DNA from: Sipunculus nudus
Taxonomy: Eukaryota; Annelida; Sipuncula; Golfingiida; Sipunculidae
DNA: 64,000 bases
Direction: 5' to 3'
NCBI GenBank assembly: GCA_026874595.1
Contig: CM049317.1
Location: 66,506,618-66,570,617, forward strand
Shown: positions 1 through 13,095 of the stretch, one piece after another
Numbering within the stretch: position 1 is the stretch's first letter
Layout: every line of letters begins with the position of its first letter
The notes under the pieces: model-generated
What the model saw: the letters and a program-made list of their open reading frames with translations, nothing else
What the model was told of the DNA's origin: nothing
The model's database searches: none
Position numbers and translations under genes: made by a program

Positions 1-204
1 ATGTCATAGGCATGGTCGATCAATAGTGCATAAACTTTTGATTATGAATTTTAAGAGTACAATAACTTTTCCTCCAAAACGCAGTTTTGTGACTAATTTA
101 CGTATTGCCACGAGTTCGCCCCGCCATAATCAATACTTTATAGGTATGACTAAAATTTAACAATAAGGGTTTATCGTAATATTTAATCGATTATGATTAC
201 ATAT

Positions 205-795
205 ATACTTAGGTATAAACTAGAGGGACAGGCGTATGATAGTTTTGACTATAGGCTGTAGTCTGAGCCTAAATGATCCTAAACTTCTTTGATCTCTAAT
301 ACGTTTTATTTGTGAACTACAGTTCCATTTTCCCAATGAATATTTATGTGTTTTAAAAGTAACGCAAATATTTGTTTATATGGTCTAAGAGAAGTCCTTA
401 GGATCGTGATCGTGATTTCAAATAGCAGACGAGGTGAGAATTTCCACGCTGAGCCGACCCCCCCCCCCCCGCCTCCATCCCCCAAACACGTTGAGCGCTC
501 TGCAGGCCTAACGGGGAGACTGTTCTTAACTCACAAACAAATTCCTTGGTTTTACGGGCAGCAATGGGTATGGCATGCATCTGAGACCTACAGGACCGTA
601 TTCCAAAATACGTTTGAGAACCTATTTATGCTTTGTTGAATTCGTAAAGTGATAAATGAAAAAGCATTTATTGTTATTTTTGCCTGAATGGTTATAAATC
701 CGATTTGTGTTGGCAGTAATTTTCCCGTAGAGTTCTCATTCCATATTTTTGTTTTCCTTAACATAGTAAGATCAAGAAAATTGAACATTTGTCAA
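205..795 (+). repeat. Composite interspersed repeat (copy A)
   Basis: It matches 12360-13095: CTTAGGTATAAACTAGAGGG, GGCTGTAGTCTGAGCCT, a degraded SINE B head near 375-450, then TGTGTTGGCAGTAATTTTCC and TTAACATAGTAAGATCAAG. Short ORFs here are not conserved between copies. Confidence 0.6.
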
Positions 796-799
796 AGAC

Positions 800-2518
800 A
801 TAAGGTCAGTAGCTGCAACGTAATACGTGCGGCGCCCCCTGGATATATCATGGCGCTCTAACACATAGGAAATCAAAGAAATGCTGTGAAAAATAAGTTG
901 TGTCACCTGCTAAGGCAACAGATCCACCGTCAGGAAATATCAGTTTAAACCTCATACCCTCATTGAAAAAAATATATATACTCTTAAGACAATCGTTTTC
1001 GTATAAAATTGCAAGTGGGTAAAACATCAGGTGCAAATTTGTCTCCCGTGACAAATATTGTAGCTCAAAGTCAGTTTTGAAAAACAGCATATCAGAGCCC
1101 AAAATATTCATATAGAAATTAACTAATTAACCCATTAACTCATTAACTCATTAAATCATGTCGTTCTCAAAAATAGATGTAGAAATATGTTAAAATGAAG
1201 AAATGAACAGTTCCCGTTCTTCAAGATAATTAGGCGATAGTTAATGAGCTTCCCAGATCCATTGTCGACACACGCTGCATATGCACGTTCTTTATACAGC
1301 CGGTAAAGTTCCATATAAACATACATTTAATTTATATTAATTTTGACAAATATGTGAATAGAATATTTGTTTTTTTTTATAAGATTTAGATATTAAGGCT
1401 ACAATGTAAATCATGTTTGATATATATTCTTATCATAAACATTGTGATATCGTCATGGAAGAGGAGGAATCCCATGTAAAATTAAGTGCTAACAGTTTTA
1501 ACTGTCACTTCATTATATTATTTTTTCCTATTCCAATCTGTTTAAATAATTCCTCATATCTGTTGTCATTACCTACGCGGAAAACAAATTGGTAATGAAT
1601 ACACATTTGGATAAATTGTGTTACATGAAATGAAACTGTGTGGGTCGTTAGTTTCAGAAATTTCTTTAAATGCAATAATTTAATATTCTTTTAAAGATAA
1701 GTTTTCTTCGCAAATGCCAGGGGCATATCACACTAAATATATTTTGTATAGGCACATATGAGTCAGGAAAAGGCGTCAGCCAGTATGGAGATCACATATT
1801 GATTCGGTGTTACATGAAAATTACCCCGAACGAGCGAGTTCTAATAACTACTATCAAACTACTTTATTATACCTCGACTTTGACGCATGAGACGTCGGGC
1901 TTATATAAGATTCCGACCTTATATTTATCCTTCCGTGCGAAAGAATTGGAAGCGGGTATTTTTTTATGTTAATACTTTTAGACAAACTGGTGCTCGAATT
2001 TGGCATGGTATTAACAAGGGAAATATGTCGGATATATTTGTTTATCTCGCTGTCGTGTTTCTGTTCGCGCATAATAGAGCTGATCTGTTGCCGACCCTGA
2101 TAAACAAAGATCAGCCTCATTCGTGCCCACCACCATGACAGAGGTTTGTAGTAGTCAGTCCAAGGTTGAAGGATTTCTCCCCGTCCTCCGGTTTCCTAAT
2201 TTCCTACAGACTATCGTACGCCACCATGCAAGGTATGAAGAGTGCCTCATATTAGTTATAAATGCTAAATGTCTAAGAAAAATAATAAAGCCTTCCCTGC
2301 AGCCGACAACACCATTTTTTGAAAGTCAAAATATGCGGCCTAAAAGGCTTACATTGTTTAAGATCTCCGGGGATATATTGGCAACTGAACAGATTGCTTT
2401 GTTATATTTCCATGAACATATGATATTCATCTTAAAAAAGATGGGAGAAGTGAAGGTGAAGGTTTGTTTTACCCTTGTTCCTCCTATATAGCAAATTCCT
2501 TGATCAGCGAAAAATCTG
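800..2518. other. Intergenic, nothing recognised
   Basis: AT-rich DNA with scattered short ORFs on both strands that show no domain, no splice-bounded exon pattern and no agreement between copies. Confidence 0.6.

Positions 2519-2563
<45 letters not shown>
2519..2563. repeat. (CT)n microsatellite
   Basis: About 22 CT units just upstream of the SINE array. Confidence 0.95.
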
Positions 2564-2564
<1 letters not shown>

Positions 2565-2587
2565 AAAACATATATATAAATTTATAG

Positions 2588-3350
2588 ATGTATGAAAAGC
2601 AATGCTGGTTCATTGGTGTATAGATGGAAAGGGTATACACAGAAAAGTGGTTAACTGCCCGTGGGATTCGAAACCATGATCTTCCGATTTTCAGTGCGGC
2701 TGCCTCTTAGCCATGTCAGACCCCCTACCCCTCTGAGTATTTGTACACTTTTATAGGAACCAGCGAAGAGACGTCATGATAGTGAAGTCATAGTCTCACC
2801 CACTACACGTGTCGGCACGGCGACTTTTGCATGCAGCAGGGAGAACTGATGGCTTTATAAGGTGTAACGCATATATTATATATTTTTTAGATGTATAAAT
2901 AGCCGTGCTGGTTCATTGTTTTACATATGGAAAGGGTATACACAGAAAAGGGGTTACTGCCAGTGGGATTCGAACCCACGATCTTCCGATTTTCGGTGCG
3001 GCTGCCTTAGACCTCTTGGCCATGTCAGATCCCTAACCCCTCTGTGTATTTGTACACTTTTATAGGAACCAGCGAAGTGACGTCATGGGAATGCCGTCAT
3101 AGGCTCACCCACTACACGTGTCGGCACGGCGACTTTGCATGCAGCAGGAATAACCGATGACCTGATATGGTGTGTGGCATATATTATATATAGATGTATG
3201 AATTGCCATGCTGGCTATGGAAATGGTATACACGTAAAAGTCGGTTCACTGCCAGTTGTAACCGAACCAACAATATTCAAATTTCCGGTGTGACGTCACT
3301 GCGCTGGTTCCTATAAAAGAGTGCAAATACACAGAGGGGCTAGGGATTCC
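2588..3350 (-). mobile_element. Tandem array of a tRNA-derived SINE (family A), three copies
   Basis: Copies start at 2588, 2891 and 3193 (period ~302 bp) with GATGTATRAATWGCMRTGCTGG. On the minus strand copy 2 reads as a tRNA-like head: TGGCCAAGAGGTCTAAGGC (A box), AAATCGGAAGATCGTGGG and GGTTCGAATCCCAC (B box). A body with TATAGGAACCAGCGAAG and CACGTGTCGGCACGGCGAC follows. Copy 3 switches orientation after about 3290 and ends near 3350. Confidence 0.8.
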
Positions 3351-3850
3351 CATGTACTCTTTCTCATAATATTTGCAGATGATAGTAATGTTTTTATTAA
3401 AACAAACCCCGACTGATCTAATTGATTGCATGAGTACTGACATGAGTACACTTGTTCAACGGCTGAATACAAAAAAAATAACACTGAATACTATGAAAAC
3501 TCGCTTCATATTTTTCAGCCTCAAGCAATGAAGGATTAATAGTAATTAGAGTATTGTGATGAATAGTTACATCACCAGAGTAGACTCTACAAAGTTGTTT
3601 GGAGTAATAATTGATTCAATTGTGAATCCAAAGAACATACAGCACATGAAGTCAAATCGTCTATAGGTGTAGTAAATAGAGGGAAAACAATAAAGATGTT
3701 ACAAGAGTCTACTCTTTTTACACTTTATTATTCTTTCATCCATCCATATTTAACATATTGTATTGAGGTGTGCGGTTCTACAGGAGTGTCTGCACTACTT
3801 AAACTATTCAGGCTGCAGAAGGGAGCTAACTCTGGAAAATATATACAATT
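3350..3850 (+). mobile_element. LINE reverse-transcriptase fragment
   Basis: One frame gives IIFADDSNVFIKTNPD (FADD is the catalytic core, near 3371-3382) followed by a stop. Further on come STKLFGVIIDSIVN (about 3587-3628) and LYYSFIHPYLTYCIEVCGST (about 3722-3781), the usual C-terminal reverse-transcriptase segments. Several stops show it is a relic. It abuts the SINE array. Confidence 0.75.
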
Positions 3851-3935
3851 ATAGTGTTGGTTTGTTTATGTATAAGGTTAATTATGAACTGTTCCTTTTA
3901 ATTGTATCTGAATTATTTTGCATTTTTTGTCTGTG

Positions 3936-4290
3936 GAGGTAACCGCCTCTATTTTTGCGATGTTTGCTTAACTAAGTATTAGTACATCTACAGAGTTCCA
4001 TTCCGTGTTTCGGACTACGTGACTGTTACTTTTACTCCGTCTTCCTGGTGTCAACCAGGTTCGGTATACCACTCCTGCGGATCCTTGGTGTTTGTCATCC
4101 CGGTCATAACACTGAGGAACCCCCGGAAGGCGCTCTTTTTTGTGAGTTAAACACGACTGATGGGCTCCGCACTAAGCCTGCCGAGCGCTCACCATGGGGC
4201 CGACCATAAAAAATCTCACCGCCTCGGCTTAGAATTGAACTCACTCCCGGCTTGAGTCCTATGTTCTACCTCAGAGCCACAGAAGTCGGT
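3936..4290 (-). mobile_element. tRNA-derived SINE, family B
   Basis: On the minus strand it starts with a tRNA-like head (TGTGGCTCTGAGGTAGAAC; GAGTTCAATTCTAAGCCGAG) and ends with CGGAATGGAACTCTGTAGAT...GAGGCGGTTACCTC. It is collinear with 9738-10107. Confidence 0.75.
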
Positions 4291-4511
4291 TTCTTTGGCA
4301 AATCTTAGGTAAACATCATTACAGAACAAGAAGAATGCAATTTTCCATGTGTCAGAATGTTAAACTGCAGCCTACAGTAAAACTTGTCAATTCAAAGAGT
4401 TTGGAATTCGTAACAAAATTATTAATAATATTGATCCTTAGTGTGCAATATACGCGTTTCAATTAATGCAAAAAGTGTAACTTGTTATTACACGAGTCTA
4501 CAACATATAAC

Positions 4512-4513
<2 letters not shown>

Positions 4514-4554
<41 letters not shown>
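4514..4554. repeat. (TA)n microsatellite
   Basis: About 20 TA units in intergenic DNA. Confidence 0.95.
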
Positions 4555-4555
<1 letters not shown>

Positions 4556-5661
4556 TGAGCTGTTTCTTGTTTTATATATATTCAATAATTGAATTGTAAA
4601 TGGCTCATTTAAAGATCTGCATTCTGCAATGTTACATCTATCCCCGACAATTTGATCAGGTGATTGGTACAAGCACACACACACACAGAAAAACACAAAT
4701 ATGCACGCCTCAATAGAAAACTATATGAATATGCTGAAACGTGTTTGTATACAATGGTTACAATGACTGCACTTAATCTTTTATGGAACGAGAATGGTCG
4801 ATTCACCAGCTTACTTGCTATCTCATTGATTTTGTCATTTGGACATTTTAAAAACATGCTGTTTAGAAGCTTTTGATCAAAGGGAGAAATATGTGAGAAG
4901 GCAGGCCTTTATATCAGGGCCAAAGAGTTTGCCGGAATTAGAATAAACCTCGAACTGAAGCACATAGGACCTATCTTCTCTCACATGGTGCGCATCAACT
5001 GATGTTTCCTTACACCGAAGAAGGTAATAGGACGATACCTACTTCTAATCAGGTTACGGTCAGTACAACGACATAGTATATTAACACCTTTCACTTTTTA
5101 AATTATATTAATAACAATTTTACGGCAAACTATTTAAAAGTTCTGTGCCATATATCTTAATATTGTTCTAGTGCCCCCAATATATATTTTTATCCGGGGT
5201 AAACTGGGCCTTTGATGATCATTAATAAAAGAATGATAAAACATAGTTTACCTTTTAGCATTTAATTGAATACAGATATTCAAAAAAGGGGTCACTGAAT
5301 GTATGTTGGTTATAACCAAAGACGGATTTTTATGGCGAAGTGGCTTCTAACTTAAAGTATTTGTTCTCTTTAAGCTTTTTTAATAACATTTGTACATATA
5401 CTCAGTGAAAATATAACATAATTTATTGATGTCGTCATAAACTCGATATCCAATTCTGATGGTTAAACTTGCTAATATATGTGTGGCCCTCAAATTTATA
5501 TATCACCGGTTTATTCATGGGCAGCAATTCATATGCTTCCTTTCTTTGGTTTTGAAAATAAATACTTTTTTGCATAAAAATTTTAAACCAAGAGTAATAT
5601 TTTATAAAAGTTTCAAGAATTTATGAATAATCATTTAGCATACATATTTGGGCGGTACCGC

Positions 5662-5662
<1 letters not shown>

Positions 5663-5700
<38 letters not shown>
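5663..5700. repeat. (GA)n microsatellite
   Basis: About 19 GA units. Confidence 0.95.
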
Positions 5701-5702
<2 letters not shown>

Positions 5703-6170
5703 TTACATATACACTGCTGTATGCACACAATGACGGACTTCCCAACACGGCAGTATTCCCACAAATAAATATACATACACGTTTACACAATTAGTATTTT
5801 ATATTTGATTTTGTCAATTTCCTCAGAATAATTCCGGGTGGTTGTTGATTTTTGTCTGTTTGCCTTATATACTATAAGAAATTTTCTTTCAGTTTCATTT
5901 AAACATCACTTTACAAGCTTTACGTTGAGAAGAAGACTTTCTTACTATGCATACAATTAGGGGATAATATAGGATCTAAACCTACATTTCTTCAAAAGGA
6001 TATACATGCACGAACAAAAGATTGTTATTTTATGTTACGGTCCTTGTTAAGAAATTATGCGCCATAATGTGAAATGTATTTTTGATTCTCTCTTTTATGT
6101 CTGTAATTATGGTCTATAGGAATACGTTTTGTGGATAATTGTAGCGAATCATGTAATGATGTTATGGTTG

Positions 6171-6213
<43 letters not shown>
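6171..6213. repeat. (TA)n microsatellite
   Basis: About 21 TA units; a further shorter (TA)n run lies at 6350-6377. Confidence 0.95.
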
Positions 6214-6215
<2 letters not shown>

Positions 6216-9200
6216 TAAATAAATATTTATATTCAGCTAATGTGGTTTTGAACAAGTCAAAGAGATAATAATAGCTGCCTCCACTGATTTTAACTGAAAA
6301 TGCACCTTTAGATTAATTTTTGGGCGCAACTTAAAACCACATGCAATGATTATATATATATATATATATATATATATGCCTCTTGATATATTAAAAAATG
6401 TATATATAAAACCTTGGTACTAAGAAAGATTATTTAAATTCAGTAGGTCTCTTAAACACTGCTAAAAAATGTAACAAAAGGTGCACATAAAACTAAGTTG
6501 TGTTCTCAAAATAACGTATCGGCGGGAACTCGAGTTCCCTAGTCTGCATCTAGCAGTACCATCATCTTATAGTTTTCATCTGATGTGTTCTTCTTTTCTG
6601 GTCATGACGATCAAAAATGTGAAATGGTAGTAAAATAATTTTTGTTAACTGTCAGCATTATGGTTCATACAGGCCCCGATATGCATTAATTTTGCTAAAA
6701 AATACATTGAACTTGTTACTGATGATAAAGTTAGTCTACATGGTTAAGACCCATGTACTACCATTTCTAGCAAATATGGACTCGGCTATTTATCATGTTG
6801 TAAATGAGTAAGATTCAGAATTTGAATATTTACACTTTTCAATCATAAATACGTGAACATAAGAGAGGAAAAATCACATACATAAAACAAATACAATAGC
6901 CCTCAATTCTAAGGCGTCTTTGGTGTTGCGTCACAATTTTTTTTCGCCATGGACATCAGTAGGCTAATCTATTTCTCTGTTTCATGGAAGAAGGATCGTT
7001 CTCTTTTCACATTTTAAATGCAGTATACACAATTATTGCTATCTATACATCCAGCAGACATTTTACCATTATTGTGTTATATAGATATTTGTATTAAGAC
7101 GAAATCGGTACACAGTTATAACAATGCCAAAATTGGCCACTTGAAGAAATAATATCAGCATGAGAAAAATATTTCTGAGAAACCGAACCCTTTTGTTCCC
7201 ACAATGCCTGTTAGATTCTATATTTTTCTTTATACTTTCAGGTCATAATTAAAATAGAATGTATTTATATTTTTCATCAACATGAACTCGCTATTGTGTC
7301 ACATTTACCCATGTCTAGCTTTTGGCACTCTTCATGATAAAGAGACATATTCAGGCCGATATATGCAAAGATTGCTCTACAGGCAAATGTTTGAAGAAAT
7401 AACTGCTACCTATAATCCCTTAATGTTTACTGGCCCACTAAAGCCCACTTAAATTTGTACGTTGAACTCCCTAATAAGGCTTGATTTTCTCAGGTTCTAC
7501 ATATTTTTTAATGTTTCAAAGCAAACTCTCTCATTTATAATTGTTGAATTTTTTTTTAAGAAACAAGAAATCTTAAATAATTGTCTGTAGTGTGAATGTG
7601 CATTATATCGAAATTTGTCGCAATTCTTAAATCAATGTATACAGGAAAGGGTTCAATATCAATCATAAATTTATATATATATAAAATATAGTTATTTATA
7701 TTGTGGAACCTTTATAACCGACGTTAAGGAGATTTGCCATACATATATATGCTAACGTATATACATACAGACAAACCTTCATAATTTGCCACACTTTGGA
7801 CTGCCCACTTTTTAAGGTGCATACTAATTATCTGCATAATATTGGAATTATTTGCAGGCAATCAGGAAGAATGTTTAAATAAATAAATAAATTGATGAAA
7901 TATTCCCCTACTTTGAAATATATCTATGGTATCGCCTGTTTAAATATATATTTTGCTTGTCAGATGCACTACCGCCGTGCCTTTTAAACATATAGGTTAA
8001 TAAGTAAACATTAATTGCTAATCATTATGTGATTGTATTTATAAAATATATAGATAAACATAACAAACAGGAAATCTAGGAAACAAACTTTCGGCAACTG
8101 TGTATGGCTGAGGTTGTGTAAGAATCCTGAGTTAATTAATAAGCATTGATTAAATTATATAAAGAATTTCAACATTTTGATAAGTTCAACATGACACAGC
8201 AGCATGTTCTATTTAGCTTAAATCGTCCTAGACCTAAACCTTTTCCTATCAGCCTTGACACTGTTATCCTCAAATTTGTCAATAAGTTTTCTCTTTTGCT
8301 TGAGGATGTTTCTACAAGCTTTTCCTAAGTCCGAATGCTCTCAGAATATTTGATCAGGTAACATTTTTAACTGTTTTAAGATTGGGGTTGATATTTTCTA
8401 AGTGAACAGTAACAGAAAAATGATACAGAATGACCAGTGTTTCGTAGGAACTTCTTAATAGAAATGCACTGCTCCAAAAAATACTATAGTGGTAGTCCTA
8501 TGTAAGCATTCATGTATAGAGTTAACAAAATATTCATTTAGTTATGGAGACGGTTGCTTATAGTTTTATTTTGGCCGAAAAATACCAGAAACCTTGATGA
8601 CAACAGAACAAGTGAATAGGGCCTGGTCAATTAATTTTTTCCTGGTGCAGAATATCCTTTTATATATTTGTTCATCTGTACATCTGTACATCGATGAACT
8701 TTGATACTGCAAGGTTATACCGAGTGGAGATGTTTGGTTTCATTACTTAAACAAAACTGATCAAGAGTAAAAACCTGTGAAAACCGCTTGTGAAGGTATG
8801 TGCTCTCACTTAGTTGTTTGTTATTCTCACAATCGATCAGCTGTTGCTATGTTCACAGTCCGACATGGAAACACATGATATAGGTATTTTTAGTACTTCC
8901 GCTCTTCATGCCATTGGCAAGGTCAATAAATAATATGTTTAACTTTAAATTATTAACATTTTTGAATACCCATAACATTTCTCGTATCCACCTTGGTATC
9001 CGTTGATAGGCAGGTCTTCAAAAGACCTATCAGCATACCTTATGTATCAAATATACATGTGGTATACCTTCCCCTAAAAATTGACGTATCTGCCCCCCCC
9101 CCAAAGTTTCTTTCTCCATTACACCAATGGAAAATAAACATTAATACGCCACTCCGTATTCCCGTACCCCGCAAAATTGTGAATTGTAAAGCTTCCGTCT

Positions 9201-9737
9201 GGCGTTTCTTCTGGTGTTTATCCCGTATTTCCTATCCACAATTTATATATAGTCGTCGCGCATGCACAAGATCGGACATCAGGTCACGTCGTTTCCTTGT
9301 AGAATATTCTTCCTTCTTCATTGGCCTAAACACCCTGAAATTATCAACAGATTCCATTCATGAGTTATTATGTCAACACACACACACGCCCTCACATATA
9401 CACAGACACAGTATGAAATGAAAACAATAACTCTCGCTTTGAGCAAGGTTGACAACATGAATAACAAAGCTGCATTTTAATTTTATATATTTAAAAATTT
9501 ATTATTACTGTTAGGTTCATGTGTTAATGCTATTTCATGTTTGCAGTATACAGAGCACATATTGGACGAGTGCATTATCATAAGCGTTAAAACTATGGGT
9601 CAGTTCTTCTATGATTCACAATCATATTAGAATCAGAACAGCAAATAATTCAAAGGATTTTAATCTGTTTAAAATCTGACCAGACCAGATATCAATAATG
9701 AAGTCTCCAGCTCAGGATGAGAAAAAAAAAATAGGTT

Positions 9738-10107
9738 GAGGTAACCGCCTCCATTCTTTAATGCTCACTTAACTATACATATTTACATCTGCAGAATTCC
9801 ATTCCGGTTTCGGACTACGTGACAGGGCAGTATCACACTCTCTCTTTTATACCCTGGCGTTCACCAGGCCTGGTGACTACTGCACCTTCGGGCTCTGGGT
9901 GTGTAATCGTTCTCATTGCTTGGCCTGAAAGGCGCACTCGTTTGTGGTGAACCACGGCCGTTGGACACGGCCTTCCCATCTAACCGGCAGAGCGCTCTCC
10001 CTAGGTAGGGGCCGACCGTGAAAAATCTCACCGCCTAGGCTGAGATTCGAACTCACGATCTTCCGGCTTTGATTCCCGCGCTCTACCCCTGAGCCACAGA
10101 AGCCGGT
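9738..10107 (-). mobile_element. tRNA-derived SINE, family B (best copy)
   Basis: The minus strand begins CCGGCTTCTGTGGCTCAGGG, GTAGAGCGCGG (A box) and GAAGATCGTGAGTTCGAATC (B box), and ends CATTAAAGAATGGAGGCGGT plus TACCTC. It is the most tRNA-like of the family; the head-to-tail length is 370 bp. Confidence 0.8.
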
Positions 10108-10252
10108 AGCTCAGGACTCTTATCTTGACTGGCCAAATCAAAATTTTAATCTGGGCTGGCCCAGTTTAAAACAAACTGGGTTAGCCCAGATTGCAATTGT
10201 AATCTGGAACAGCCCAGATCAAAATTTTAATCATGGAACAGATTCTAATCCG

Positions 10253-10255
<3 letters not shown>

Positions 10256-10325
<70 letters not shown>
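10256..10325. repeat. (TA)n microsatellite
   Basis: About 35 TA units, the longest in the window together with 21608-21674. The AATCTGGGC...CCAGATT repeats just before it (10137-10215) form short imperfect inverted copies. Confidence 0.95.
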
Positions 10326-10328
<3 letters not shown>

Positions 10329-10634
10329 GTGCATGTGGTTTAGGTTGCACTCAAAGAGTTTATTAAACCTGTCTTTTCACTGATTAAATGAAGGAAAAAA
10401 AAATGATAAAGCAGCTTGAATGTTTTTTTTTATTTTTCAATCATTAGAACATTCCACCGTTCACGAGGATTTTATATATTTTGAAAATGAAGGAATCAAG
10501 GCAAGTTTCCTGTACCCAAGAGTGAAGATATTTTGGACTAACGACAGGGTCACAACAAAATCAGTTCACTCTACATATGTCTGGAGTGTAAAAAAGGGAT
10601 ATCGAAATATAAAACCAATTCTAAACACCTAAAT

Positions 10635-11185
10635 ACCTAGGTATATCCTAAAGGGGCAGGCGTATGGCAATTATGACTAAAGGATATGAGGACAAGGACA
10701 AGCGCGCTGCAGGCTTAATATGGAAACTATTCCTTACTCCCAACCAAGTGCGACTTTTAGGGATTAATCGGTGTAATGACCAGGCAATGTTGGTGAAACA
10801 CCTCTATTACCTGCAGAAGTGGTAATGCGAGCCTGTATGACACAAGAATAATCGTGTGTAAACCCCTGTCACATAGCCCGAAACCGGACTTCCGGTACAC
10901 AGTACTTAGTTAAGCAAATATAAAATATTGAGACGGTTGTTTCACCAACATGAAATCTAAAAAAATAGTTTATTCGTACCTCTTCTGTTCCTTCATAACA
11001 TTGGTATGACAATCAAAGCTTTGTTGAATTTTATAAAGTATTACCTGCAAAAGCACATGTTGTTATTGTTGCTTTAATGGCTATAAAGGAGCTTTGTGTT
11101 GGCAGTTTTGGAGATTTCACCGTCCGGCATGTCTTACTTTAACATAGTAGGATTGAGGATAAATAACCTAAGTCTAATCCTCTAC
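10635..11185 (+). repeat. Composite interspersed repeat (copy B)
   Basis: It shares AAGGGGCAGGCGTATGGCAA, the SINE B tail (CCGAAACCGGACTTCCGGTA...CACAGTACTTAG) and TGTGTTGGCAGTTTTGGAGA...TTAACATAGTAGGATTGAG with the other copies. Confidence 0.55.
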
Positions 11186-11329
11186 CGTAACAGTCTTTAT
11201 AGCGTCACAGATCACTCACAATTACAAACGAAAGGAAACCTATACGCTGAATGTAACTTTGTGTGACTGCATACAAATACACACTCATGCATGCCATCGC
11301 GCATACATGATACTGAAACACACACACTA

Positions 11330-11535
11330 TCAATAAATGGATAATTCTTCTGTTCCTTCATGTTATTAGTATGACAATCTATGCTTTGTTGAAAAGTATA
11401 GTATTAATCGCAAAAGCATTAACTTGTATTGAATGGTAATGAAGGAGGTTTGTTTTGGCAGTTTCGGAGTTCTCCATCTGTTGTTTTACTTTAACATAGT
11501 AAGATTGGGAACAATTAAACATCAGTATAATCCTC
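11330..11535 (+). repeat. Composite repeat, 3' module only (copy B2)
   Basis: A second copy of the terminal module (TTCTGTTCCTTCATGTTATT, TTTTGGCAGTTTCGGAG, TTAACATAGTAAGATTGG) lies 360 bp after that of copy B, a local tandem duplication. Confidence 0.55.
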
Positions 11536-12149
11536 TACCGTTTCTTTCGCTGTAACTACAAAATTCACGCACGCACATACGAAAATACAAACGCACATAG
11601 TCGTACCCGTTTAAAATAACATGCGCCTATACGCATGTGCGCGCGCACACAAATGAAATGAAACCTCGAAATTACGCCAACCAACGGAACCTTAATAAAG
11701 TTGTGGCATTTCCCAAGTGATCGCCAAGGCGAGGTCTGATGTGAAAAGAAAAACTGAATAAAGACCGTGAACATGTGGTCGTTCTTTTGTGGTGACCGCT
11801 TAACCGAGGTGGTCGTTAAGCGATTTTTTACTATATACTGCCATGCCTGCAATCGAGCACATAATGACACACAAACGCTCCCTCATGCACGCACAGGTTT
11901 GGAAAATAATACCTTTTAATCTAGTATTATTCAGTTGTTCTGATCAGTTTACATATGACCATTTGCTATAATGATGTTTAGTCTACAAGACATTAAAATG
12001 GAATCTCTTTTGCAAGAGCTTTAAAAAAGCTGATTCCATTCTACATTTAAAAGATCTATGTATAAATAATGCAAGTTTACATTTCTTCTTTTTTTTAGAA
12101 TATTTTAATTAGGAAGGAGATTTATTGTGGGAAATTTGCCTGTCTGTTT

Positions 12150-12345
12150 AAATTTCTGTTTGCTGGTTGCAGAATAGGAACTGGGCCCTATTTATGTATC
12201 CAGTTCCTTATACCTGCCACTGACACCTGGTGGTGTTGTTTGATACAAACTATATCTAGGCGTATTAAAATCTTTGTTTAAATGCACCTTTGGCAGAAAT
12301 GTACTGATGGAAACCCCGTCCGGTACCAAGGGTATATCGTGAAAC
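12150..12345 (+). repeat. Direct repeat paired with 13470-13625
   Basis: CAGTTCCTTATACCTGCCAC, TGACACCTGGTGGTGT and GTACTGATGGAAACCCCG here recur at 13499-13618 with minor changes. With copies B2 and C this suggests a ~1.3 kb tandem duplication of the whole region. Confidence 0.55.
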
Positions 12346-12359
12346 TTAATCAATTGTGA

Positions 12360-13095
12360 ATACATATATATCTAGGTATAGGGAAGGCGTTTTAAGGGGC
12401 AGGCGTTTAAAGAACTAAAGGCTGTAGTCTTAGCCTACATGAAACTTTCTTGTGTAATGGATCACTAATACATTTCACGGGTAATTACATAAGAAGACGG
12501 TCCCTTATACCAATGAATATTTATACTGTGGGATAAAAGTAAACATAATATCGACTTCCGTGCATGGTCTAGGGGTAGTGCATAGAAACCAAAGCCGGAA
12601 GATCGTGAATTCAAATCTGAACGGAGGCGGTCCGCTTATTCACATATGTGTTCCTCACTGTAATGAAAGAGAAATGGGGATGAAACACATAGGACCTGCA
12701 GGAAGAGTACACCAAGTCTGGTTGACTCAAGGATAATCGTGTGTTAACCCCTTTCACGTCATCCGAAAACGGAATTGAATTCTGCAGATATACATAGTAC
12801 GTAATTAATTAACGATTTTAGTGGAAGCTGTTTATTCCATCGAAACACTCTAAATAAAAAAATTAAAAAAATTAATATTGGGTACCCCGCCGCCCTTTAC
12901 GGATAATCTTTATATGCTTTGTGGAACTGGTTAAGAATTAACTGCAAAAAAATGTTGTTATTGTTGCTTGAATGACTATTTAGAAGCTTTGTGTTGGCAG
13001 TTTTGGAGAGGTCTCTATCTGGAATTTTTTCTTTACAATAGTAAAAGTGAGGAAAATCAAGAAAAATGAACATCAGTCAAATCCTGTACCATATC
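12360..13095 (+). repeat. Composite interspersed repeat with embedded SINE B (copy C)
   Basis: The repeat starts AGGTATAG...GGCAGGCG...GGCTGTAGTCTTAGCC, carries a SINE B head in plus orientation (GGTCTAGGGGTAGTGCATAG; GAAGATCGTGAATTC) with its tail GAATTCTGCAGATATACATA, and finishes with TGTGTTGGCAGTTTTGGAGA and a TTTACAATAGTAA end. The same order is seen at 205-795. Confidence 0.6.

Larger units (their letters stand above)
4300..9735. other. Intergenic, microsatellites only
   Basis: Apart from the (TA)n and (GA)n runs no gene, SINE or inverted repeat was recognised. The 142-codon ORF at 8993-9421 is low-complexity at its end (His/Thr/Pro from a CA-rich run) and has no known domain. Confidence 0.55.

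Noticed and set aside
2930-3040. A tRNA gene on the minus strand
   Set aside because: It has A- and B-box-like sequences but is part of a 302 bp repeated SINE unit, with heads that do not fold as a full tRNA.
8993-9421. 142-codon plus-strand ORF
   Set aside because: Chance open frame ending in a CA-rich run; no domain, no splice context.
10020-10107. A tRNA gene on the minus strand
   Set aside because: It is the head of SINE family B, repeated at 3936-4290 with a shared 3' body.
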